From the NCBI GenBank assembly GCA_963590405.1, contig CAVAPE010000015.1, forward strand, positions 1-35,949: a stretch of DNA of 35,949 nucleotides. The letters run 5' to 3'. Shown here piece by piece: positions 16,105-23,287 of this stretch (positions within the stretch are counted from its first letter, which is position 1; every line of letters begins with the position of its first letter). The notes under the pieces were generated by a model. The model did not search any database, was not told the DNA's origin, and was given only the letters and a program-made list of their open reading frames with translations. The stretch is from Limisoma sp963590405. GTDB lineage: Bacteria; Bacteroidota; Bacteroidia; Bacteroidales; Muribaculaceae. A program made the position numbers and the translations under genes.

Positions 16105-18333
16105 TTAGAAATTGAGTTTCGCACCAAATTCCATTGTGAAAGGACGGATGTAGTTACCAGCCATCAGAGTGCCTGCGTATTTTGAGCCGTCGGTAATCAA
16201 CTCAGAGCCTGGGATTGTGCCTTGTGCACCCGTCTGGTTGAGGAAGTTGACAACATTGACATTGACGGTGAGATACTTGTTGCACTTGAAACTTGCGCCG
16301 GCGAATGTTTCCCATCTGCCCTTGAAGTAAACTGAGTTACCCACGTTGGCGTATTGCTTGCTGTAGTAGCGGAACGATGCCCAGATGTTGAAGCGGTCGA
16401 TGGTGTAACTTGGGTCCAACTCAACGATGATTTTAGACTGCTTGGTCACTGTCATGTTGCTGAAGTCGTAGTTCTTGTTGAAGGCTTCAAACTTGTAGCC
16501 GGTGTATTTCGGGTCTTGGTAGGTGAACATCACGTGGAACTTGAAGCCCTTGAACGGAGTAAACATTGCGTCGGTTGTCCAACCCATTGTCTGAATACCG
16601 CTCGATGCGCCGACCATTACAGGGTCTACATTCGGGTCGTCGCTCATCACTGTGAGGCGAGAGTAGTCGTTTGTACGGCGAGCGTAGGTGAATGCCGAAA
16701 CGAGGTTGACGAAGTCGCTGTTGAAGAAGATACCTGCACGGCCAAGGATAAACGGACGGTTGTTGTAGTAAGGCAATGTAGTGCCTGAGTAAGCCTCAAG
16801 GTGACGATATTGCTTCAGGTAGTTGATTTCACCGTTAAGACCGAAATTGTGGGTAATATTGTAAGTAGGAGAAAGTGATACTGCGTAGTTGAGACCTGTT
16901 ACCTTGTGGTTGGTTGTGCCTACAACCTCATTTGTACCAGGCACCTTTGCGCCGAGATAGAAGTCAGAGAAGCGGCTGTTGGCGATGTAGTCAACGCTGG
17001 CGTTAAAGAGTTCCAAACGCAAGCCATAGCCCATACGGAACGAAGGAGTGATGCGCCAGTTGTCGTTTACGAAGAGCGCAAACTTGTTTTCGTGTCCGTC
17101 GTCGTACTCAGTAGAACCATTGAGGTTGGCATATTCCTGACCGTTGTAGACCAACTTGCGAGGATTTGGAGCAACTTCGTGGTAGTATTGAGTAGTGCTG
17201 CGTGCATAGTCAATGTCGCTGAAGAGTTCGTTGAGACCGAATGTCCAGTTGTGCTTTTCCGTTTTCTTCTGCAATTCAGCAACAAACATAGCGTCGGTCA
17301 CTGAGAAGTTGTTGATTTGCGAAAGGCGGCGTTGGATGGTACCGTGGAAAGCGTCGCCGTTGTCGGCATAAACTGCGTCGGCATCCTCATAGAAGCCCAT
17401 TGTGAGTTGGTCAACGCTGTGGCCTTTGGAGTTCGACACCTTAGCCTTCAAAGCCAAAGTGAGGTTGTTGCCGAAATCGTAGTCGAAGAGCACCGAACCC
17501 TCGTGGGTCTTGGTCTTCGAGATGTCGTAAAGGTTGCCAGTCTTGAGTTCGCCAGTCTTCACGTCGCGGTATTGCATTGTACCGTCGACTGGAAGATAAG
17601 AATCGCGACCCATGCGGAAGCCCTTCACGTTCGACACCTTGCCGTCGCCGTCGTAGGTGAACGGAGCGTAGTTGGCAGCCGATGTGAGAGGATGAGTTTC
17701 GTTGTACTTGTAGAATACGCTTACTTTACCCTTGTCCTGATTGAAGAGATGAGTGATGCCAGCGGTGTAGAACTGTGCGCGGTCGATGTAGTTTGTGAAC
17801 TTGAGATCGAAACTTCCTGGGTCGAAGTTCTGGTAAGCGCTGAGAGTGAAGTAAGTCTTCTTTGCGAGTTTACCGGAGAGGTTGATGTCGAAGTTCTGCG
17901 AGAGGAAAGAGTTGAGTTGGTACTTTACTTTAGCCTTAAACTTCTCGCCGCCGCGCTCCATCTTAGAGTCAACGCCGTAGCCGATTTCACCGAAGCGGAT
18001 AGCAGTAGTTGAGATGTTTTGCAAGCCTTGACCTGCGAGGAGTTGCTCACCACGCCAGTGGTTGCTCGTGGTGTTTGGCCAATAATAGTAGACAGCAGGA
18101 AGACCGTCGACCGACACTGCCGTATAGGTCATAGGCAAGCCGATTTCCACTTGACGAGGCTCAGTGGCATTCTTCGCGTTGAGCATCACGCCGTGGTCGT
18201 TGCCAGCGGTTTTGGTGGTGTCCGCTACTTGCTTATAAGTAGGGGCTTTTTGATTAGTCTTGTTGTTGGCAAGGACAGAAGTCGCAGCCGTCGCGAGCAA
18301 GACAGACGATAAAATGTAAACTTTACTTTTCAT
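16105..18333 (-). CDS. TonB-dependent-receptor-like outer-membrane beta-barrel protein
   Basis: A 742-residue outer-membrane protein with signal peptide (MKSKVYILSSVLLATAATSVLA). The body has the long alternating strands of a TonB-receptor barrel, with NFDPGSFDLKF and NGEINYLKQYRHLEAYSG segments, and ends AKLNF with the usual C-terminal aromatic residue. The N-terminal part is short: no carboxypeptidase-like regulatory domain and no full plug are evident, only a stretch (VDGLPAVYYYWPNTTSNHWRG, about 76-96) that may be a reduced plug. It is the first gene before the esterase and lies about 190 bp after a regulator of the same strand. The carried substrate is unknown; a carbohydrate is likely from the esterase. 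Confidence 0.8.
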   Translation of the reverse strand: MKSKVYILSSVLLATAATSVLANNKTNQKAPTYKQVADTTKTAGNDHGVMLNAKNATEPRQVEIGLPMTYTAVSVDGLPAVYYYWPNTTSNHWRGEQLLAGQGLQNISTTAIRFGEIGYGVDSKMERGGEKFKAKVKYQLNSFLSQNFDINLSGKLAKKTYFTLSAYQNFDPGSFDLKFTNYIDRAQFYTAGITHLFNQDKGKVSVFYKYNETHPLTSAANYAPFTYDGDGKVSNVKGFRMGRDSYLPVDGTMQYRDVKTGELKTGNLYDISKTKTHEGSVLFDYDFGNNLTLALKAKVSNSKGHSVDQLTMGFYEDADAVYADNGDAFHGTIQRRLSQINNFSVTDAMFVAELQKKTEKHNWTFGLNELFSDIDYARSTTQYYHEVAPNPRKLVYNGQEYANLNGSTEYDDGHENKFALFVNDNWRITPSFRMGYGLRLELFNASVDYIANSRFSDFYLGAKVPGTNEVVGTTNHKVTGLNYAVSLSPTYNITHNFGLNGEINYLKQYRHLEAYSGTTLPYYNNRPFILGRAGIFFNSDFVNLVSAFTYARRTNDYSRLTVMSDDPNVDPVMVGASSGIQTMGWTTDAMFTPFKGFKFHVMFTYQDPKYTGYKFEAFNKNYDFSNMTVTKQSKIIVELDPSYTIDRFNIWASFRYYSKQYANVGNSVYFKGRWETFAGASFKCNKYLTVNVNVVNFLNQTGAQGTIPGSELITDGSKYAGTLMAGNYIRPFTMEFGAKLNF

Positions 18334-18403
18334 TTTTCGAGAGTTATTAGTTAGGTAGTAAAAATGATTGTCTTATGATTAGGTTTGATTCTGAAATCGG
18401 TTT

Positions 18404-18411
18404 CAAAATTA
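18404..18411 (-). promoter_or_regulatory. -7 box for the receptor-esterase unit
   Basis: On the minus strand this reads TAATTTTG, an exact TAnnTTTG match about 70 bp before the receptor start. No well-placed TTG lies upstream, which would fit a promoter needing an activator. Confidence 0.5.
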
Positions 18412-18519
18412 TAACGACAATCAAGCGTTGTAAAGAAATATACCGTATATAGACTCTCTAAAATTTATTTTTATCTGATTATCAAATTATTACACAAACT
18501 CAGCACACCACCAAATATA

Positions 18520-20316
18520 CTACTGTTTTTCCTCAAAATCGGCATTGATTTCCTCTTTCAGCCTACGGTAGAACTCCTCTTTGTCGCAAATTGCGGCATT
18601 GACCACACGCGTTTTGTAACTCTTGATGGTGTTGACCGAATAGTTGAGCGACCGCGCCAAATCCTCGTTCTTGGTGATGCCAAGTCGGATGAGGGCATAG
18701 ATGCGCATCTCGGCGGTGAGGCGTTCGCCGGCTTTAGGGGCGGTACGGCATTCCGGACGCAACAGGGCGTTGAAACTGTCGCTGAAGTTGGGGAACAGCA
18801 TCAACAGAATGTTGTCAATCTGATAGAACGAGTCGAAGGCGTCGCCCTTCTGCGAGTCGAACACGTTGCGGATGCCGTCGTAGTCGCGGACGGTGAGCCG
18901 CCGCAGCACCTCCTTGCGGAGTTTCTCGATGGCAATCTGATGGTTTGCGCTGCTCACAATCAGTTGTCCGAGCACCACCTCCTTAATGTGTCCTGCCTCA
19001 AGCAGTTCGCGGTTGATGTTGGCTATCGTGTCGCTCTTTTCACGCAGATGCTGCATCTGCGATTCGATGAGCGACTTCTGGCGGTGGAGTGCCTTGCGCT
19101 GACGGATGATGACAACGGTGACGAAAACCATAAACACAACGACAAAACCGAGGAACACGAGGCCGTAGATGAGCCACATTTTCTGCTTCTGGGTCAATTC
19201 GTTAAGGTCTACACCGATATGCGGATAACTGCAGGCAATCTCCGAGTAGCGGTATTTTGAATGGTAGCGAAAGGCATTGTTCATCGCCACATTGATGAGC
19301 GTGAACGAGCGCGTTATGTCGCCCGTGATATACGCCACCTCGGCGATTTTCCTCGCAGCAGGATATTCATGCGAGCCGCGCTTGATTTCGAGCACGGCAG
19401 ACTGGCTGATGAACTCCGCCGCCTTGGCATAGTCCTTCATTCCCATATAGTTGTAGCCGAGGTTGCCCACGGCATAAGCATAGTAGTCGCACGCTGGAGA
19501 GAGTTTGGATAGCAGCACCTTGCTCTGCTCCACCGCTTCGGCATACTTCGTTTCGTGGAAATACATCTTCACGAGCATATCGTCGAGCAGATAGGAATCC
19601 GCTGGCACCAACTTCTTCAACTCGCCGTAGAGGCGCGTCATGTTGTCGAGGTAGGAGTCGCCCGAGAAGAAGCGGTAAGGAGTGTAGAAGCCATTTTCAA
19701 ACTCGAGGTTGAACGCAGCGACGATATAGTTTATTCTCACTGTCTTGGAGCAATTTTCTGGCACTACCTTCTGCAATGCCTCCGCTCCCTCACGGAAGTA
19801 GCCGCTGTTGGTACACGATTTTGCCTTATATATGTAAGCCTGCGCCAGATAGTCGTATGTGCTCTGCTTCGGAGAGCCAGCCGATGGCTCAATGTCCATG
19901 GTCAACTGCATCTCCCGCGCAATGTCTTCACAATGCTGGGCGCACTGATAGGCATACTCGAAGTCGACCAGATATTCAAGGTCGAAGAGTTTCTCCCAAA
20001 GTTCGTATTGCTTTATAAGAGAGCGCTCGCCGTTGAGTTTGCTCTTGAGGGCAGCAATTTTCTGATTTAGTTCATTGTTGTAGCGGGCAGTGTCGGCAAG
20101 AGTTTCGCACACCTTCGTGACGTAAGTCTCCACTTCCTTGCGCACCGACTTGACATAGTCCGAGCCCTTGGCATCAAACTCAGCCTTCATCTTCTTCACG
20201 GGCATACGGCTGATTGTCCCTGCCATATTATCGCTCTGAGCAGGACTGCGCAACGGGCAAAAGGCAATGCCTATCACTCCTACTGCCACGAGCAAGTATC
20301 TATGTATACATTTCAT
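18520..20316 (-). CDS. One-TM TPR sensor/regulator with C-terminal HTH (DUF6377-like)
   Basis: A 598-residue membrane regulator. A signal peptide or N-terminal TM segment (about 1-27) leads to a helical TPR-like periplasmic part (about 70-350, with ACDYYAYAVGNLGYNYMGMKDYAKAAEF). A TM segment follows at about 380-404, then a coiled coil (405-445) and a cytoplasmic end with a LuxR-like helix-turn-helix (about 532-575, LGITKNEDLARSLNYSVNTIKSYKTRV). This order matches the family I know as DUF6377 in Bacteroidales. The layout suggests a signal sensed outside and passed to DNA directly, without a kinase. It lies upstream of the receptor and esterase on the same strand, so these are its likely targets (inference). 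It has its own promoter at 20401-20431. Confidence 0.82.
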   Translation of the reverse strand: MKCIHRYLLVAVGVIGIAFCPLRSPAQSDNMAGTISRMPVKKMKAEFDAKGSDYVKSVRKEVETYVTKVCETLADTARYNNELNQKIAALKSKLNGERSLIKQYELWEKLFDLEYLVDFEYAYQCAQHCEDIAREMQLTMDIEPSAGSPKQSTYDYLAQAYIYKAKSCTNSGYFREGAEALQKVVPENCSKTVRINYIVAAFNLEFENGFYTPYRFFSGDSYLDNMTRLYGELKKLVPADSYLLDDMLVKMYFHETKYAEAVEQSKVLLSKLSPACDYYAYAVGNLGYNYMGMKDYAKAAEFISQSAVLEIKRGSHEYPAARKIAEVAYITGDITRSFTLINVAMNNAFRYHSKYRYSEIACSYPHIGVDLNELTQKQKMWLIYGLVFLGFVVVFMVFVTVVIIRQRKALHRQKSLIESQMQHLREKSDTIANINRELLEAGHIKEVVLGQLIVSSANHQIAIEKLRKEVLRRLTVRDYDGIRNVFDSQKGDAFDSFYQIDNILLMLFPNFSDSFNALLRPECRTAPKAGERLTAEMRIYALIRLGITKNEDLARSLNYSVNTIKSYKTRVVNAAICDKEEFYRRLKEEINADFEEKQ

Positions 20317-20400
20317 CGTTTTTCACTTTTTTCAATTAAACTTAAAGGAAAATTTGCGGGTAATAGGTTCTAATGTTTTCGCATTAATGTTAGGTTTCTG

Positions 20401-20431
20401 CAAATTTAATGATTTTCCGCCGAAACGGCAA
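20401..20431 (-). promoter_or_regulatory. Promoter TTG-N20-TAAATTTG for the membrane regulator
   Basis: Minus-strand TTG (20431-20429), a 20-bp spacer and TAAATTTG (20408-20401) form a full Bacteroidota promoter, about 85 bp before the start codon. Confidence 0.65.
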
Positions 20432-20451
20432 TTTGCGAAAATTAGTAGATG

Positions 20452-20506
20452 CAAAAAAATGATGCCGTGCAGTGGCTCCACGAGGGGCAGAACTGCACGG
20501 CATCAT
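20452..20506 (-). terminator. Intrinsic terminator of the rpe unit
   Basis: ATGATGCCGTGCAGT (20459-20473) and ACTGCACGGCATCAT (20492-20506) are perfect 15-bp inverted repeats. On the minus strand the stem is followed by a T7 run (20458-20452). It starts 3 bp past the rpe stop. Confidence 0.92.
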
Positions 20507-20508
20507 TG

Positions 20509-21153
20509 TTATAAGTTTTTCAAGCGAGAAATGCGATCCAATGGGTCGTCGGCACCAAACACGTAGTTGCCTGCCACCAAAATGTCGGCACCGGCATCCT
20601 TCAGCAGCCTGCCCGTCTCCTCGTTTACGCCACCATCCACTTCAATGAGAGCGTGCGAGTCGCGCAGAGAGATGAGGTCGCGCAGTTCGTGCACTTTCTT
20701 GACCGAATTTTGGATGAATTTCTGTCCGCCGAAGCCCGGATTGACCGACATGATGAGAGCAAGGTCAATGTCCTGGATTATGTCGGCAAGCATCGACACT
20801 GGCGTAGCAGGATTGATTGTGACGCCGGCTTTCATTCCAGCCTCCTTGATTTGCTGCACCACCCGCGAGAGATGGGTGCATGCCTCAAGATGCACATTCA
20901 TGTAGGTTGCGCCGAGGTCCTTCACCTCCTTGATGAATTTCTGCGGCTCTACAATCATCAGATGCACGTCGAGCGGCTTGGTGCAGATGTTCTTCAAATT
21001 CTTCAGCACTGGGAAACCGAAAGAGATGTTGGGCACAAACACCCCGTCCATGATGTCGAGGTGGAGCAGTTCGGCTTCGCTGCGGTTAATCATTTCCACG
21101 TCCTTCTGCAAGTTGCAGAAATCGGCAGAGAGCAATGAGGGAGATACTATCAT
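20509..21153 (-). CDS. rpe: Ribulose-phosphate 3-epimerase
   Basis: Rpe interconverts ribulose-5-phosphate and xylulose-5-phosphate in the pentose phosphate pathway, using a metal-bound TIM barrel. The 214-residue protein is of normal length and shows SPSLLSADF at the N-terminus, HLDIMDGVFVPNISFG with the metal-binding His and Asp, DVHLMI, MSVNPGFGGQKF and EVDGGVN. Its start overlaps the stop of the DedA gene by four bases, so the pair is translationally coupled. A strong terminator follows directly. Confidence 0.97.
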   Translation of the reverse strand: MIVSPSLLSADFCNLQKDVEMINRSEAELLHLDIMDGVFVPNISFGFPVLKNLKNICTKPLDVHLMIVEPQKFIKEVKDLGATYMNVHLEACTHLSRVVQQIKEAGMKAGVTINPATPVSMLADIIQDIDLALIMSVNPGFGGQKFIQNSVKKVHELRDLISLRDSHALIEVDGGVNEETGRLLKDAGADILVAGNYVFGADDPLDRISRLKNL

Positions 21154-21809
21154 AATTTCGATACAGTATTTTTCTTTTTCAAGAGGTTATAGGCGATAAA
21201 CACCACAATGATTGCAATCACCGCATAGCCAGCGTAGGAAAGGTAGGAATTGTAGTGCTCTATTTGTTTCAGCAGTTCGTCTGGCTTCACGAAAGTGGAC
21301 AACCACACACCGAGAGCGGCAAGCACCGCATTCCAGATGGCAGCGCCGAGGGATGTGAAAGCCACGAATTTGCCCAAGTGCATGCGAGCCAAGCCGGCAG
21401 GGATGCTGATGAGTTGGCGCACGGCAGGGAGCAAGCGTCCCACGAAGGTCGACACCGCGCCATGCTTGTCGAAATATTCCTCTGCATGCGCCACTTTAGC
21501 CTCGTCGATAAGGCAGATATGCCCAAAACGGCTGTTGGCGAATTTATAGATCAGCGGACGACCAAGCCACACCGACAAGCCATAGTTGACCAAAGCGCCG
21601 ATGAGTGCGCCGACGGTGGCAAGCACCACAATCAAATATACATTGATGTGTCCGTAGGACCATGCAAAATAGGCTGCCGGAGGCACAACAATCTCTGAAG
21701 GAAAGGGGATAAACGAACTTTCGACCGCCATAAGGGCAATGACCAAAAGGTAGGCTGTCAGAGGATCGCTAAGCATCCCAACAAACCAGTTGTAGATTTC
21801 TAATACCAT
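21150..21809 (-). CDS. DedA family membrane protein (VTT domain)
   Basis: A 219-residue polytopic inner-membrane protein of the DedA/SNARE-associated family. It has the conserved MAVESSFIPFPSEIVVPPAA motif near the N-terminus, with acidic residues in the membrane, and the FVGRLLPAVRQLISIPAGLARM motif with the key arginines. DedA proteins are linked to lipid-carrier or phospholipid flipping (some are undecaprenyl-phosphate translocases) and to membrane homeostasis. Which substrate this one moves is not shown by sequence. It is the first gene of a two-gene unit with rpe; a -7 box lies 22 bp upstream. Confidence 0.92.
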   Translation of the reverse strand: MVLEIYNWFVGMLSDPLTAYLLVIALMAVESSFIPFPSEIVVPPAAYFAWSYGHINVYLIVVLATVGALIGALVNYGLSVWLGRPLIYKFANSRFGHICLIDEAKVAHAEEYFDKHGAVSTFVGRLLPAVRQLISIPAGLARMHLGKFVAFTSLGAAIWNAVLAALGVWLSTFVKPDELLKQIEHYNSYLSYAGYAVIAIIVVFIAYNLLKKKNTVSKL

Positions 21810-21830
21810 AAACGTTTAATATTAACAGTG

Positions 21831-21838
21831 CAAAATTA
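21831..21838 (-). promoter_or_regulatory. -7 box for the DedA-rpe unit
   Basis: The minus strand reads TAATTTTG, an exact TAnnTTTG match 22 bp before the DedA start. No clear -33 TTG is seen. Confidence 0.5.
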
Positions 21839-21849
21839 ACACACCGACT

Positions 21850-22422
21850 TTATATAACACCTATCTTGCGAAACAATTCGGCATATTTCTCCGCTTTTTT
21901 CTCCACAGCCATCGGATAAGCCCGCGAGGAAGAAACCATGCGATAATGGTGGTAGACCGTGCCATTGTGGGTAAATTCCACGCAACAACCAGTTGCTGGC
22001 ACGGCAGTGCCAGTGATTGAAGCGATGATTGCCGACGACTTCTCGCCTGCCGTGACCACCGTATGGCATAGCGGCAACCGAGAGAGAAATGCAAACAGGT
22101 CTATCGGCTCGACCACCTCAAGGAATTTGTCGGAGGCGTTGTCCTTCTGCCTTACGACCTTCACCGCCGCGTCGAACATTGCTATGCCCCTCTCCTCGGC
22201 TAATGCCCTTATGGCAGCCTCGTCGTAGCCGCCCGGCAGCAGAAAGTGCGTCTTGTCGCCGAAGAAAATCAAGCCCATAATGCGCCACATGTCGTTGGTG
22301 GGATTAGGGTAGTAGAACCGCATCGACCAGCGACGTTCGGGCGGAGGAAACGAGCCAAGCATCAGCACCTTTGCCGATGCTGGCAGGAAAGGCTCAAATG
22401 GATGAACCTCAACGGCGCCCAT
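21850..22422 (-). CDS. Uracil-DNA glycosylase family protein (MUG-like)
   Basis: A protein of 190 residues that fits the uracil-DNA glycosylase superfamily. Near the N-terminus it has HPFEPFLPASAKVLMLGSFPPPERRWSMRFYYPNPTNDMWRIMG, the family's first active-site region (GSFPP) and substrate loop, and further on the VTAGEKSS and SSSRAYP region where the second catalytic motif lies. Such enzymes remove uracil or mismatched bases from DNA. The ATG at 22422 is preferred because homologues begin near this VEVHPF stretch; a start at 22473 would add 17 residues inside the CPBP gene. It overlaps the end of the CPBP gene by 14 bases. Confidence 0.8.
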   Translation of the reverse strand: MGAVEVHPFEPFLPASAKVLMLGSFPPPERRWSMRFYYPNPTNDMWRIMGLIFFGDKTHFLLPGGYDEAAIRALAEERGIAMFDAAVKVVRQKDNASDKFLEVVEPIDLFAFLSRLPLCHTVVTAGEKSSAIIASITGTAVPATGCCVEFTHNGTVYHHYRMVSSSRAYPMAVEKKAEKYAELFRKIGVI

Positions 22423-23281
22423 CAGCAAGAAGTTTTCGATAGACAACCATAGCCGCAACGGCAAGCACGCCACTTGCGAGGGCGAGCCACGGCGACGAAG
22501 CGCCGACCTCTGCCGTGTCGGCTTCCATCATGCCAGCATGCTGCATCCACGTTGTCACCACGACCGACGAATTGTTGAAGGCATGGGCAATAATCGGCAC
22601 CCAAAGCGAGCCGCTCCAGAGATAGGCATAGCCGAAAATCGCTCCGAGGAGCATCCGCGGCACGAAGCCGTAGAACTGCAGATGCAATGCGCTGAACACG
22701 AAAGCGGCAGTCCACACAGCCAAATGCCCATTTTTCACGCCCTCCTTAAACACTCTCTGGATTGCTCCGCGGAAGAACGTTTCTTCGCCAATGCCCGTCA
22801 CTACGGCAACCGTAATGACCGTGGCAATCAGTCCCCACACAGAGGTGGAACTCATCAGGGCATCCGTGGTCAATTTTGCTGCCTCCTCCTGCGCCCGCAT
22901 CCAGCCCTCCAGCGGCTTCAGCGATTCGGGGAGCGACATCGACGCGTTCCACGCCACCGTCCAGTTAAGGGCAGGAGTGGCAATGACCATAATAACGATT
23001 ATGCCAAGACATCCGACCAGCGTGGGCGACTTCGTCAAGCCGAGGAAACGCATCGGCCTGCCGGTGACAAGCATGCCCAGCATCACAGCCGGGAGGATAA
23101 ACATAATCAGATTCTGAAGGACAGTGCCAATCTGAAGCGCAACAACCTTGTCAAGCCCAGAGATGGAATTGAGCAGTTGCACAGCGATTGCCACGATAAA
23201 AAGTCCGAACACCAAGCCCGAAGCCAGGATGGTGAGCGACTTTGCAACGGGGAAACCCGTAGATATTCTGTTTTGAAACAT
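22409..23281 (-). CDS. CPBP family intramembrane metalloprotease
   Basis: A 290-residue multi-pass membrane protein. The three CPBP (CAAX protease and bacteriocin-processing) motifs are visible in the C-terminal half: EETFFRG (EExxxR), FSALHLQF (FxxxH) and HAFNNSS (HxxxN/B). These residues hold the metal in the membrane. The family includes prenyl-protein proteases and bacteriocin self-immunity proteins; the substrate here is unknown. It starts 6 bp after the ligA stop and overlaps the glycosylase gene, so the three genes form one leftward operon. Confidence 0.9.
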   Translation of the reverse strand: MFQNRISTGFPVAKSLTILASGLVFGLFIVAIAVQLLNSISGLDKVVALQIGTVLQNLIMFILPAVMLGMLVTGRPMRFLGLTKSPTLVGCLGIIVIMVIATPALNWTVAWNASMSLPESLKPLEGWMRAQEEAAKLTTDALMSSTSVWGLIATVITVAVVTGIGEETFFRGAIQRVFKEGVKNGHLAVWTAAFVFSALHLQFYGFVPRMLLGAIFGYAYLWSGSLWVPIIAHAFNNSSVVVTTWMQHAGMMEADTAEVGASSPWLALASGVLAVAAMVVYRKLLADGRR

Positions 23282-23287
23282 AGCCTT

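Noticed and set aside
17317..18012. Rightward 231-codon frame opposite the receptor gene
   Set aside because: Lies inside the receptor gene, low-complexity valine/glutamate-rich product, no promoter.
22423..22473. Earlier start of the glycosylase-like gene at 22473
   Set aside because: It would extend further into the CPBP gene and adds residues that do not fit the family start at VEVHPF.
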